A stretch of 64,000 bases of DNA from Roseivirga sp. UBA6061 (GCA_002427745.1 DIYF01000004.1:34139-98138); one strand, 5' to 3'. Positions 53,705-62,828 are shown, numbered from the stretch's first letter. The notes: generated by a model from the sequence alone, not told the origin. A program made the numbers and translations.

Positions 53705-55059
53705 AGCCTGTTTTTGAGCTGTCCCCGGAGTACCGCGAGTTGCTGACGCAAGCCGTGGAAAGAAGGGATGCGGTCTTTGTAAAGGAGACCATGGAAGGGG
53801 TGAACTCTGCCGATATCTCTGCTTTGCTGGATGAGGTGGATGGTGAGGTGGCCAAGTTCGTGATCGATGTCCTGCAGAATGAGGTAGGGGCAGAGATTAT
53901 AGAAGACCTTGAGGATGATACGCGTAACAAGTTCCTGGAGATGTTTGAGTCTGGCGAACTGGCCAACTACCTCTCTGAAATGGAATCTGATGATGCCGTG
54001 GACATCATCAATGAATTACCGGTACGCAAGCGTGAAGAGGTAATCTCGCAGATTGAAGATGACGAGATGGCTGCGCATATTCTCGAGCTCATGCGCTATG
54101 ATGAGGACTGTGCCGGTGGTCTGATGGCAAAGGAGATGATTGTGGCCAATGTAAACTGGACCATTCTCCAAACCATCGAAGAAATCAGAAGACAGCGCGA
54201 AAACGTTGAGAAGATCTATTCTATCTATGTAGTAGATGACCGGTACAAGCTGCTGGGAAAGGTTTCGGTAAAGAAGATTATCCTGGCAAATGACAATACC
54301 TGTATTAAGGATATTTATGACGAAGACATCCAGTCTGTAGAGACTTATATGGACGAAGAGGATGTGGCTGACGTCATGCAGAAATATGACCTGGTAGCTG
54401 TGCCTGTGGTGAACCTCCAGGGCAAGCTGGTAGGGCGCATTACCATAGATGATGTGGTGGATGTGATCACTGAACAGGCTGAGGAGGATATGCAGCTCAT
54501 GTCGGGTATTGCCGCGGATGTCGAGGAAGACGACAGCATTTGGGCGCTGTCTAAAGCACGCCTGCCCTGGCTGCTGATCGGGCTGGTAGGAGGTACACTG
54601 GGGGCCTGGGCCATTGGTTTTTTTGAGGGAGACCTGGATCGCAATGCTTCCCTGGCATTTTTTATCCCCCTGGTCATGGCAACCGGAGGAAATGTAGGAA
54701 TACAATCTTCTACCCTGGTAGTGCAAAGCCTTGCGAACAAATCAGCGTTTGATGACTCTTTTGGAAAAAGGGTGGCGAAAATGTTGCTCGTGGCCCTGTT
54801 AACAGGAATAGTGCTGGCGGGTATAAGCTTTTTGATTGTTTACTTGTGGAAGGGCGACCAGTCTCTGGGACAGGTTGTCGGAGTCTCTCTGATAGGAGTT
54901 GTGATGCTTTCTTCTTTTATGGGAACAGCTACTCCCCTGGTATTGGATAAGTTCGGTATCAATCCTGCTCTGGCTTCAGGGCCTTTTATAACGACCACGA
55001 ACGATATTCTGGGAATTATCGTTTATCTGGCCATGGCCAATTTATTACTACCCCATTAA
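53692..55059 (+). CDS. mgtE: MgtE magnesium transporter
   Basis: 455 residues. N-domain of helical repeats (about 20-130), two CBS domains (about 135-255, IYVVDDRYKLLGKVSVKKIIL and VPVVNLQGKLVGRITIDDVVDVI), then five membrane helices. The channel helix contains FIPLVMATGGNVGIQSSTLVVQSLA, the signature with GGNVGIQ. Starts with GTG inside the end of rsmA and its stop TAA overlaps the next ATG by one base, so three genes are translated in series. Regulated by Mg2+ binding to N/CBS domains in relatives. Confidence 0.95.
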   Translation: MSELKPVFELSPEYRELLTQAVERRDAVFVKETMEGVNSADISALLDEVDGEVAKFVIDVLQNEVGAEIIEDLEDDTRNKFLEMFESGELANYLSEMESDDAVDIINELPVRKREEVISQIEDDEMAAHILELMRYDEDCAGGLMAKEMIVANVNWTILQTIEEIRRQRENVEKIYSIYVVDDRYKLLGKVSVKKIILANDNTCIKDIYDEDIQSVETYMDEEDVADVMQKYDLVAVPVVNLQGKLVGRITIDDVVDVITEQAEEDMQLMSGIAADVEEDDSIWALSKARLPWLLIGLVGGTLGAWAIGFFEGDLDRNASLAFFIPLVMATGGNVGIQSSTLVVQSLANKSAFDDSFGKRVAKMLLVALLTGIVLAGISFLIVYLWKGDQSLGQVVGVSLIGVVMLSSFMGTATPLVLDKFGINPALASGPFITTTNDILGIIVYLAMANLLLPH

Positions 55060-56009
55060 TGAATAAAAAATGTCTTATCGCGGATGAGATGCATGAGAGC
55101 ATCCTGCCGCTGTTGGAAGGAATTGGATTTGAGACGGATTATCGTCCCAATATCAGCAGAGAAGAGCTTTTGAAGGCTATTGCTGATTATGAAGTGTTGT
55201 TGATCAGAAGTAAGACAGAGATAGATGTGGAGATGGTGGATGCTGCCACAAAGTTGGAAGTGATTGGCAGAGCCGGGGCGGGGCTGGATAAAATTGATGT
55301 GGCCTATGTGGAGTCGAAGGACATCGAAATTGTAAATGCTCCTGAAGGTAATCGTGATGCCCTGGCTGAGCATGTAATGGGCATGTTGCTGGCTATGCTG
55401 AATAATGTAGTGTCCGCAGATGCAGAAGTGAGGAAGTGGATTTGGAACCGCGAGGCGAACCGGGGCATAGAACTGAGTGATAAAACCATCGGTATCATCG
55501 GCTATGGTAATATGGGACAGGCTTTTGTGCAGCGACTCAGGGCTTTTGACTGTCGCATTTTGGTGTACGATAAGTACAAAAAAGGCTTTGGTACAAAAAA
55601 GGTGGAAGAAGTGAGTCTTCAGAAAATCTTTGATAAGGCTGATATCCTCAGCCTGCATGTACCTCTTTCAGATGAAACCAGGGGCTGGGTAGACAAAGCC
55701 TTTATTGAAAACTTCAGGAAAGACATTTTTCTGATCAACAGTGCCCGTGGCGAGATTTTGCCAGTCAAAGATCTGCTGCCTTTACTGGATAGCGGTAAGG
55801 TGCTGGGGGCAGCTCTGGATGTTTTGGAGAAGGAGAAATTTAATAAGCTGACCCAGGAAGAAATGGATCTTTTCGGAGAGCTCTTTCAAAGGAGAAACGT
55901 GGTGTTGTCACCTCATGTTGGCGGCTGGACTTTCGCTTCTTATAAGCGAATTAATGAGGTTTTAGCGGGGAAAATTGCCACACATTATCGGATTGAAACT
56001 GATTTCTGA
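55059..56009 (+). CDS. D-2-hydroxyacid dehydrogenase (SerA-like)
   Basis: 316 residues. Substrate and cofactor domains of the D-isomer family: GRAGAGLDKIDV, NAD site GIIGYGNMGQAFVQRL, catalytic Arg in INSARGEIL, Glu in DVLEKEKF and His in LSPHVGGWT. It lacks the C-terminal ACT domain of long SerA enzymes, as in short 3-phosphoglycerate dehydrogenases, which are known in Bacteroidota. Which acid it oxidises cannot be told from the sequence alone. Translationally coupled to mgtE. Confidence 0.85.
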   Translation: MNKKCLIADEMHESILPLLEGIGFETDYRPNISREELLKAIADYEVLLIRSKTEIDVEMVDAATKLEVIGRAGAGLDKIDVAYVESKDIEIVNAPEGNRDALAEHVMGMLLAMLNNVVSADAEVRKWIWNREANRGIELSDKTIGIIGYGNMGQAFVQRLRAFDCRILVYDKYKKGFGTKKVEEVSLQKIFDKADILSLHVPLSDETRGWVDKAFIENFRKDIFLINSARGEILPVKDLLPLLDSGKVLGAALDVLEKEKFNKLTQEEMDLFGELFQRRNVVLSPHVGGWTFASYKRINEVLAGKIATHYRIETDF

Positions 56010-56034
56010 CTTTTTTCTCTTCACAATTTTTAGT

Positions 56035-56071
56035 TACTTTTGTTTAACAATCGCCTTCGCGGGCGATTTTT
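56035..56071 (+). promoter_or_regulatory. Promoter and hairpin upstream of greA
   Basis: TACTTTTG (56035-56042) matches the TAnnTTTG element. Directly after it AATCGCC-TTCGCG-GGCGATT-TTT (56049-56071) forms a stem-loop with T-run. The hairpin could end the dehydrogenase transcript, or lie at the very 5' end of the greA mRNA if transcription begins near 56049. Confidence 0.55.
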
Positions 56072-56140
56072 CATTTATAAGAGCAACGGTTTCAGGACGA
56101 GCCGTTTCTTTTGTTTTAAAAGAATACAACGAAAAAGATT

Positions 56141-56614
56141 ATGGCTGTTTCATACTACACAGAAGAAGGGTTGCAGAAGTTGAAAGATGAGCTTTTGGAA
56201 CTTCAGACAAAAGAGCGCGCCAGAATTTCGAAGGAGATTGCTGATGCGAGAGATAAGGGCGATTTGAGTGAGAATGCTGAATATGATGCCGCTAAGGATG
56301 CCCAGGGCCTGCTGGAGATGAGAATATCTCAACTGGAAGTAATTGTAGGGAATGCCCGGGTGATGAAAGAAGAAAACGTAGACCTGTCTAAGGTGTCAAT
56401 CCTTTCTACCGTAAAAATAAAGAACAAGAAAACAGGCCGGGAAGTGAAATATACCCTGGTTTCTGAAAAAGAAGCTGACCTGAAGGCCGGTAAGATTTCA
56501 TACGAATCTCCCATTGGTAAAGGACTGCTGAATAAGAAAGTAGGAGAGATTGCCCAGGTAAAAGCACCTGCAGGGCTGCTCGAATTCGAAATCCTGGACA
56601 TAACCCTCGAGTAA
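56141..56614 (+). CDS. greA: Transcription elongation factor GreA
   Basis: 157 residues. The N-terminal coiled coil (YYTEEGLQKLKDELLELQTKERARISKEI) ends in the acidic tip DLSENAEYDAAKDAQ, which reaches the polymerase active site and stimulates RNA cleavage. The C-terminal FKBP-like part has KYTLVSEKEADLKAGKISYESPIGKGLLNKKVG. Start ATG at 56141 is fixed by homology. Two bases upstream of the HIT gene. Confidence 0.97.
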   Translation: MAVSYYTEEGLQKLKDELLELQTKERARISKEIADARDKGDLSENAEYDAAKDAQGLLEMRISQLEVIVGNARVMKEENVDLSKVSILSTVKIKNKKTGREVKYTLVSEKEADLKAGKISYESPIGKGLLNKKVGEIAQVKAPAGLLEFEILDITLE

Positions 56615-56616
56615 AC

Positions 56617-57018
56617 ATGCCCAGTATCTTCACGCGCATTATCAATCGTGAAATCCCCGGACACATTGTGGCTGAGGATGAGCATAACATTGCTTTTTTA
56701 GACATCAATCCTCTGAATGAAGGTCATACACTGGTTGTGCCAAAGCAGGAGGTAGATAAGCTTTTTGATCTGGATGAAGATACATACCTGAAATTACAGG
56801 CTTTTAGCCATAAAGTAGCCAGGGCAATAGAAACAGCTATTCCCTGCCTGAGGGTGGGGGTGGCTGTTATTGGTCTGGAAGTGCCTCATGCTCATATACA
56901 CCTGATTCCCTTGCACGGTATGCACGATATTGACTTCAGCAGACCCAAACTGAAGCTGAGTCAGGAAGAGTTTGGAAGCATTGCTGCTGCCATTAAGTCC
57001 GGATTCGAGGGGGCATAG
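56617..57018 (+). CDS. HIT family hydrolase (histidine triad)
   Basis: 133 residues. The triad is VPHAHIHLIPL, with the central catalytic His. Begins SIFTRIINREIPGHIVAEDEHNIAFLDI, the Hint group. Cleaves nucleoside phosphoramidates and similar substrates. It is 2 bp downstream of greA, so co-transcribed. Confidence 0.94.
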   Translation: MPSIFTRIINREIPGHIVAEDEHNIAFLDINPLNEGHTLVVPKQEVDKLFDLDEDTYLKLQAFSHKVARAIETAIPCLRVGVAVIGLEVPHAHIHLIPLHGMHDIDFSRPKLKLSQEEFGSIAAAIKSGFEGA

Positions 57019-57084
57019 TCTGATCTTAAATAATGAATGGGCAGCTGTTGTCCGTACCAATTCATAAATCCCATAATCCTGGTT

Positions 57085-57636
57085 TTATTTTTTCACCCTG
57101 CCCGGATTATCAGCGATAAACGACTTCCAGCTTTTATTACCGCTTTGCTGCGAACCTCCCTGGAAGTGGTGACACACGGCTACCCCTACAGCATCCGTAG
57201 CATCCAGTAGTGCAGGTATTTCTTTCATATTGAGGAGGGTTTGCAGCATGGCGGCCACCTGCTCCTTTGAGGCGTTGCCATTACCGGTCACTGATTGCTT
57301 TACTTTCTTGGGAGCGTACTCTGTAATGGGGATGTCCCGCGCCAGGGCGGCTGACATGGCTACCCCCTGGGCTCTGCCCAGTTTGAGCATGGACTGGATA
57401 TTTTTACCATAAAATGGGGCTTCCAGAGCCACCTCATCCGGGTGAAACTCTTCGATAATGGAAGTGACCCGCTCAAAAATCTTCTTAAGCTTCAGTTCAT
57501 GTCCGGTGTATTTCTTCAGATGTATAATGCCCAGCTGTAGCAAGGTCATCTTTTTGCCTGTAATCTTTATCAGACCATATCCCATTTCGCTGGTACCGGG
57601 GTCTATTCCCAGAATGATTTTTTCAACCACTGCCAT
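57085..57636 (-). CDS. ruvC: Holliday junction resolvase RuvC
   Basis: 183 residues. Catalytic acids: Asp in GIDPGTSEMGYG (about D10), Glu in ALEAPFYGK (about 70), and Asp residues in LLDATDAVGVAVCH (about 144 and 147). Cleaves four-way junctions with RuvAB in recombination. The C-terminal tail (GGSQQSGNKSWKSFIADNPGRVKK) is a short extension. Isolated on the minus strand between the HIT and GT2 genes. Confidence 0.95.
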   Translation of the reverse strand: MAVVEKIILGIDPGTSEMGYGLIKITGKKMTLLQLGIIHLKKYTGHELKLKKIFERVTSIIEEFHPDEVALEAPFYGKNIQSMLKLGRAQGVAMSAALARDIPITEYAPKKVKQSVTGNGNASKEQVAAMLQTLLNMKEIPALLDATDAVGVAVCHHFQGGSQQSGNKSWKSFIADNPGRVKK

Positions 57637-57727
57637 GGTCGCAATATAGCATTTAAGCCAAAGTGTTGACTCAGGTTAATCCGGCTGGCTTGTTTTTCTT
57701 TTTCTGTTGATTCCGCGTTATTCGTGC

Positions 57728-58840
57728 ATGTTCTGGTTTGTCCTTGTCGTTTGTGTGGTCTACCTGTTGGTCTTGCTGTCAATAGCGATTGCCTGGGCTG
57801 GTATAAAGCCTTGCGATGATCAGGATAAATCTCTGAGTGTTTCTGTTGTTGTGCCTTTCAGAAATGAGGAGGAGCATCTGGGAGTTTTGGTCGCCTCACT
57901 TGACCGGCAGGTTTATCCTGAGTTTGAGGTGGTCTTCGTAAACGATCATTCTATCGATAACTCTGAGGCCCTTCTTACCGGGCTGCTCAGCTCAGTAAGT
58001 TTTGATTACCAAATAGTTAGTCTTGGTGATGCTGCCGGTAAAAAAGCTGCTGTTGAGTACGGGGTAGGTCTGGCAAAGGGAGAAGTGATTTTAACCACTG
58101 ATGCCGATTGTGTATCGGGTCAGTACTGGATTCAGGCTATGAGCCGGCCTTTTGCCTATGACCAGGTGCAAATGGTGGCAGGTCCGGTTAAGCTTACCGG
58201 TAAATCACTGTTCCAGCGATGGCAGCAGATGGAGTTTTCTGTACTAATCGGAACAGGAGCTGCTGGAATTGCCTGGAAAAAACCTTCCATGGCCAATGGT
58301 GCCAATCTTGCCTATCGCAAATCTGTGTTTTATGAAGTCGGAGGTTTTAAAGGTGTTGATACTATTGCTTCAGGAGATGATGAACTGCTGTTGATGAAGG
58401 TGTGTGAAAAGCATCCGGCAGGGATTCGGTTTGCGAAATCGTCAGATGCCCTGGTGTCTACCGAGGCGCTGGATAGCTGGAGCGCTTTTCGAAACCAGAG
58501 GCTTCGCTGGGCGGGCAAGTGGCGTTATGGAAAGAGAAAAGCAGCTATGGCAGGGGCGCTGCTGGTTTTCTTCTTCAATCTGTCTTTTCTGCTACTTCCG
58601 GTTTTGGGCTTAATGGGTATTCTTGAATGGTGGCAGGTATTGGCGCTCCTGGCCGGCAGGTTTCTGGCAGAACTGAATCTGGTGTGGGTGCTCAGTTATT
58701 TCTTCAGGCAGAGATTGTCATTTGTTGCCCTGATACTTCATCAGATTTTATATCCCTTGTATGCCATTTATTTTGGTGTGGCCGCTAACTTTGGCAACTA
58801 CTGGTGGAAGGGCAGAACTTATAAGGCACCGGTACAATAA
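57728..58840 (+). CDS. GT2 glycosyltransferase with membrane segments
   Basis: 370 residues from the ATG at 57728 (MFWFVLVVCVVYLLVLLSIAIAW gives the first membrane helix; a TTG at 57707 would add seven residues). GT-A part with VVVPFRNEEEHL, FVNDHSIDNSE, TTDADCVSGQYW and the acceptor-binding motif NQRLRW (QxxRW), found in processive synthases such as BcsA and PgaC. Then two or three C-terminal membrane helices. Probably makes a repeating sugar polymer or an early linkage on the cytoplasmic side. First gene of a module that runs to the GT2 gene at 60930. Confidence 0.87.
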   Translation: MFWFVLVVCVVYLLVLLSIAIAWAGIKPCDDQDKSLSVSVVVPFRNEEEHLGVLVASLDRQVYPEFEVVFVNDHSIDNSEALLTGLLSSVSFDYQIVSLGDAAGKKAAVEYGVGLAKGEVILTTDADCVSGQYWIQAMSRPFAYDQVQMVAGPVKLTGKSLFQRWQQMEFSVLIGTGAAGIAWKKPSMANGANLAYRKSVFYEVGGFKGVDTIASGDDELLLMKVCEKHPAGIRFAKSSDALVSTEALDSWSAFRNQRLRWAGKWRYGKRKAAMAGALLVFFFNLSFLLLPVLGLMGILEWWQVLALLAGRFLAELNLVWVLSYFFRQRLSFVALILHQILYPLYAIYFGVAANFGNYWWKGRTYKAPVQ

Positions 58841-58842
58841 AT

Positions 58843-59097
58843 ATGACCGATATTGAGTTTGATGTTTTGGATGAGCTGTATTTTGTTCAGCCTTTTGCCT
58901 ATCTGGTCGATGAGCTGGATATGGATGAGCTTGAGCTGAAAAATGCACTTGCTGCGCTGATTGCCAAAGGCTGGGTGAAATGCTTTATCAATATGCAGGA
59001 AGAGGAATTGCCTCATCAGGTGAAGTTGGAGGAAAAGTATAAAGAGTATTTTTACCTTGCTACTAAAGCAGGACTCATGGCCCACAATGGTCGCTGA
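58843..59097 (+). CDS. Small protein with winged-helix look, unknown function
   Basis: 84 residues, acidic, with FVQPFAYLVDELDMDELELKNALAALIAKGWVKCFI: this resembles a wHTH recognition pattern (helix, turn, helix, then wing) but there are few basic residues. It lies 2 bp after the GT2 gene and 2 bp before the SpoIIE phosphatase gene. It may be a partner or anti-factor-like substrate of the phosphatase. No family recognised. Confidence 0.7.
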   Translation: MTDIEFDVLDELYFVQPFAYLVDELDMDELELKNALAALIAKGWVKCFINMQEEELPHQVKLEEKYKEYFYLATKAGLMAHNGR

Positions 59098-59099
59098 TT

Positions 59100-60329
59100 A
59101 TGCCAATAGAAAAAATTCAAAATAGATTCTTCCGAAAAGAGCTTGAGGTAAATGCATTGCTGGAGATTACCCAGGCAGTGAATAACAACCTACCTGAAGA
59201 AGATCTCTACAAGATTTTTGAGTTTACGCTGCGTGCCAATCTGCAACTGGACAGAATGGCCCTCTATGTCAAAGAGGAGGACTGGGAGTGTAAGGTACAG
59301 TTTGGTACCACAAAGGATTTCTCCGAACTCCCCATGGATACGGGTTGTCTCAACATTAAGAGTATTACACAGCTCGATACGGTAGACCTAAGCATAAGTT
59401 GCTTCTCAGAGTTTGATATCATCATCCCCATTCTTCACAAAGAGCGCCTGCTGGCATTCGTTTTTCTGAAATCCGTCAAAGTAGATGATCAGGAAGCTGA
59501 AACCACCTTTATCCAGGCGCTTAGCAATATTATCCTGGTGGCGATAGAGAATAAGAGGCTTGCCCGCAGGCAGCTGGAGCAGCAGGCTTTTCTCAGGGAT
59601 ATGGAAATTGCCAAGAACGTTCAGCATAACTTATTCCCGAAAAACCTGCCGGTTACGCAGCGGTTAGAGGTAAAGGCTTTCTATCAGCCGAGCCAGACGG
59701 TGGGAGGGGATTATTACGACTACATTTCCATACCTAATCAAAACCAGTTTATGGTATGTATTGCAGATGTGTCCGGTAAGGGCATTCCTGCAGCTTTGTT
59801 GATGTCCAATTTCCAGGCCGTTTTAAGAACACTGTCCCGCAAAGGACAAAATCTGGAAGATGTAGTACATGAGCTGAACTATCAACTGGTAGCCAATGCC
59901 AATGGTGAGCACTTCATCACCTTCTTTATGGCTGTTTATGATTATGTCACCAGAGAGCTCAGGTACATCAATGCCGGGCATAACCCTCCTGTTCTGATTG
60001 GCGAGGATGGAAAAGCTCTGCAACTGACCGAGGGTACTACCATTCTCGGGGCTTTTGAGCCGCTTCCTTTCCTTACTACCGGCTCTGTCGGATACATTGA
60101 CAAGTTCTCCATGTTCCTGTTTACTGATGGCGTTACCGAGACCTTTAATGATCAGGGAGATGAGTATGGGCCGGAGCGGCTTGAAGCTTTTTTAAAGTCG
60201 AACCAATCTGTGCCACTGGAAGAAATGCATGGCAAACTGCTGAATGAGCTCAATGAGTTTGGTAATGGCAGGCCCTTTTCCGATGATCTGACTTTTTTAT
60301 CTTGCAGGGTAAATAATGTTCCTGCATAA
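59100..60329 (+). CDS. SpoIIE-type PP2C phosphatase with GAF-like domain
   Basis: 409 residues. N-terminal ~160 residues are GAF-like (LLEITQAVNNNLPEEDLYKIFEFTLRANLQLDRMALYV). The rest is the PP2C/SpoIIE domain: RDMEIAKNVQHNLFP, QTVGGDYYDY (metal Asp), ADVSGKGIPAALLMS, INAGHNPPVL, LFTDGVTETFN and SDDLTFL. These Asp residues bind two metal ions. Relatives control anti-sigma or anti-anti-sigma proteins. No kinase or STAS gene adjoins, so the partner is not evident. It overlaps the deacetylase gene by 14 bp. Confidence 0.93.
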   Translation: MPIEKIQNRFFRKELEVNALLEITQAVNNNLPEEDLYKIFEFTLRANLQLDRMALYVKEEDWECKVQFGTTKDFSELPMDTGCLNIKSITQLDTVDLSISCFSEFDIIIPILHKERLLAFVFLKSVKVDDQEAETTFIQALSNIILVAIENKRLARRQLEQQAFLRDMEIAKNVQHNLFPKNLPVTQRLEVKAFYQPSQTVGGDYYDYISIPNQNQFMVCIADVSGKGIPAALLMSNFQAVLRTLSRKGQNLEDVVHELNYQLVANANGEHFITFFMAVYDYVTRELRYINAGHNPPVLIGEDGKALQLTEGTTILGAFEPLPFLTTGSVGYIDKFSMFLFTDGVTETFNDQGDEYGPERLEAFLKSNQSVPLEEMHGKLLNELNEFGNGRPFSDDLTFLSCRVNNVPA

Positions 60330-60933
60330 GACACCCTCGTTTCTTTCTAAACTCTATCCATCCCTGGTCTGGAGGCAATCCACTACAGAAAAGGTTATCT
60401 ATCTCACCTTTGATGACGGACCTATTCCTGAACTGACTCCCTGGGTACTGGATACACTCAGGGAATTCGGTGCCAGGGCTACTTTTTTTTGTGTGGGTGA
60501 GAATGTGCAGAAACATCCGGCCATTTTTCAAAAACTGTTGGCAGAGGGGCATGCGGTAGGTAATCACACCTTTAATCACCTCAATGGCTGGGATACTCCG
60601 GATATAGATTATCTGAGAAACACCCTACAGGCAGATGATGAAATGCGAAAATATACCCAGACTGATTTGTTCAGGCCCCCTTATGGTCGTATTGGCAGAA
60701 AACAGATAATGCAGTTGAGGCATAAGCGTATCGTCATGTGGGATGTGCTGACCGGAGACTTCTCTGCCAGGCTCACTCCGGATCATGTGCTTCGCAAAAG
60801 TATAAGCTATACCTCTCCCGGGTCAATCGTTGTTTTTCATGATAACCTCAAGGCAGAGCAAAATTTAAAATCTGTATTGCCTGCCTACTTATCACATTTT
60901 AGCGGGAAAGGATATAAGTTTGAGACCTTATGA
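60316..60933 (+). CDS. NodB-type polysaccharide deacetylase
   Basis: 205 residues, short for the family, without a signal peptide. TFDDGPIPE (catalytic and metal Asp), GNHTFNH (two metal His), RPPYGRIG and MWDVLTGDF. Likely removes acetyl from GlcNAc in a glycan. It is placed between the SpoIIE phosphatase and the GT2 gene; the ends overlap (ATGATG at 60930). Lack of a signal suggests cytoplasmic or membrane-associated action, unlike the exported PgaB/IcaB enzymes. Confidence 0.9.
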   Translation: MFLHKTPSFLSKLYPSLVWRQSTTEKVIYLTFDDGPIPELTPWVLDTLREFGARATFFCVGENVQKHPAIFQKLLAEGHAVGNHTFNHLNGWDTPDIDYLRNTLQADDEMRKYTQTDLFRPPYGRIGRKQIMQLRHKRIVMWDVLTGDFSARLTPDHVLRKSISYTSPGSIVVFHDNLKAEQNLKSVLPAYLSHFSGKGYKFETL

Positions 60934-62039
60934 TGGTACCTGATTGGATAGACCTGGCTTTTGTCCTGATGATTGTTGCAATTATTCTGCAAAAGATGAT
61001 AGTGTTGATTGTCTTCCATTTGAAGTTCAAAGAGGTGCCCGACATTGCTGAAGAAGTATTGCCAACTGTGTCTGTCCTCATTCCAGCGAGAAATGAAGAA
61101 AAGAATCTGGCTGCTTGCCTGGATTCATTATTACAGTTGAATTATCCGTTCGACAAAATAGAGATACTGGTAGGTAATGATCAATCAGTCGATACTACCG
61201 CAGAGATAGCGAAGGGATATGACCGGCAATTTGCTCACATACATCTGGTTGATGTGCTACCACAATATCATGGTTTAAAAGCTCGATCTAATGTGTTGGC
61301 ACAATTGGTCAAAAAATCGAAAAACAAGTTGCTGGTGTTTTTAGATGCAGATATGACGGTAGGCTTAAATTGGTTGAAGGAAATGGTGGCGCCAACTAAA
61401 GACGGATATAGCATCGTTAGTGGTTATACGGAGGTTGAGGGAAGTGGCTGGCTGGCTCAGTTTCAGAAGTTTGACTGGGTTAGTGTAATTATGTTACTAA
61501 AGGCGGGGGCCGATATTTACAAGCCAGGCACAGCTTTGGGGAATAATATGTTGGTGAGTCGCAAAGCTTATGAAGCGGTAGGTGGTTATGAAAAAATTGG
61601 CCCCACTTTTACTGAAGATAATGATCTTACACTTGCGGCTGTGAAAAAAGAGTTTCTGGTTTTTCAATTGATTGTATCTGGTGGTGCAAAGACCTTACCA
61701 ATGACCACATGGTCTGACCTTTACAAACAAAGAAATCGCTGGATGCAGGGAGCATTTAAACAGCCGTTCATACGTTTTATTCCGCTGTTGTTTACCCGGG
61801 TTTACATACTCCCAGCAATGCTGGCGTTTTTTATTGATCCGTGGTCTGCTATTGGCATACTGTTTTTGATAAGTTGGGTGGATTTAACATCTTTTTGGAG
61901 TGTGTCTCGCAAGGTCAAAAGTAAAGTGCCAATCTGTGTTGCTGTTTTTGCTCCGGTTTTTAATTCAGTTTTAGATACTTTTACACTCCTTTCTTACCCC
62001 TGGAACAAGCAGGTGATTTGGAAGGGGCGTAAACTATAG
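60930..62039 (+). CDS. GT2 glycosyltransferase, processive type
   Basis: 369 residues. N-terminal helix (DLAFVLMIVAIILQKMIVLIVFHL), then VLIPARNEEKNLAACL, NDQSVDTT, VFLDADMTVG, TEDNDLT and QRNRW (QxxRW). Three C-terminal membrane helices. It is the second such enzyme of the module. Its base composition looks lower in G+C than the neighbouring genes. The module of two GT2 genes, phosphatase and deacetylase may synthesise and de-N-acetylate a poly-GlcNAc-like glycan. Confidence 0.88.
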   Translation: MMVPDWIDLAFVLMIVAIILQKMIVLIVFHLKFKEVPDIAEEVLPTVSVLIPARNEEKNLAACLDSLLQLNYPFDKIEILVGNDQSVDTTAEIAKGYDRQFAHIHLVDVLPQYHGLKARSNVLAQLVKKSKNKLLVFLDADMTVGLNWLKEMVAPTKDGYSIVSGYTEVEGSGWLAQFQKFDWVSVIMLLKAGADIYKPGTALGNNMLVSRKAYEAVGGYEKIGPTFTEDNDLTLAAVKKEFLVFQLIVSGGAKTLPMTTWSDLYKQRNRWMQGAFKQPFIRFIPLLFTRVYILPAMLAFFIDPWSAIGILFLISWVDLTSFWSVSRKVKSKVPICVAVFAPVFNSVLDTFTLLSYPWNKQVIWKGRKL

Positions 62040-62045
62040 AATGGA

Positions 62046-62828
62046 ATGATTGAAACACATGCTCATATTTATCTTGAGCTGTTCAGGAACGATTTGGGTG
62101 ATACCCTTGAGAGAGCGAGAGGAGCCGGGGTAAGCCGTATCTATATGCCCAATATTGACCGTACCAGCATTGATGATATGCTGGAGGTAGAGGCAGCTCA
62201 TCCCGATTATTGCATCGCTACTATGGGCCTGCACCCCTGTTCGGTCAAGAAAGACTTTGAAAAGGAGCTCTATGAAGTGGAGACATGGCTCAACAGGCGA
62301 GACTTTGTGGCAATCGGAGAGATGGGAACGGATCTTTATTGGGACAAGACCTTTATTGAGCAGCAGGTAGAAGCTTTCAGAATTCAGGTACAGTGGGCAA
62401 AAGACCTGGAAAAGCCGATCATTATTCATTGTCGGGAGTCACTCGAAATGACTATTGAGCTTGTAGAAGAGCTGAAAGATGACAGGCTGACAGGAGTGTT
62501 TCACTGCTTTGGCGGAACACCGGAGCAGGCAAAAAGAATCAAAGAACTTGGCTTCTTTATAGGCCTGGGGGGTGTTACTACCTTTAAGAATAGCGGTATG
62601 GATAAGGTGGTTCCTGATCTGGACCTTGATCAGATCGTGCTGGAGACCGATAGCCCTTATTTAACTCCTGTACCTCACAGAGGGAAAAGAAACGAGCCTT
62701 CTTATGTGGCTTTGGTGGCTCAGCGGGTAGCAGACCTGAAAGAAATGAGCTTGTCTGAGCTAATCCGGATTACATCTGATAATGCCAATAAACTATTTAA
62801 AGTAGCTGTCGATGATCTCCATTCTTGA
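62046..62828 (+). CDS. tatD: TatD family deoxyribonuclease
   Basis: 260 residues. Metal ligands: HAH in IETHAHIYLEL, Glu in AIGEMGTDLYWD, His in IIHCRESLEM and VFHCFGGTPEQA, and Asp in LETDSPYLTPVPHRGKRNEPSYV. Hydrolyses DNA from the 3' end in several species. 7 bp after the GT2 stop codon; its end overlaps the asparaginase gene by 17 bp. Confidence 0.93.
   Translation: MIETHAHIYLELFRNDLGDTLERARGAGVSRIYMPNIDRTSIDDMLEVEAAHPDYCIATMGLHPCSVKKDFEKELYEVETWLNRRDFVAIGEMGTDLYWDKTFIEQQVEAFRIQVQWAKDLEKPIIIHCRESLEMTIELVEELKDDRLTGVFHCFGGTPEQAKRIKELGFFIGLGGVTTFKNSGMDKVVPDLDLDQIVLETDSPYLTPVPHRGKRNEPSYVALVAQRVADLKEMSLSELIRITSDNANKLFKVAVDDLHS

Noticed and set aside
54016..54726. 236-codon open frame opposite to mgtE
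   Set aside because: Antisense to the CBS and N-domains; no start context and no homology seen.
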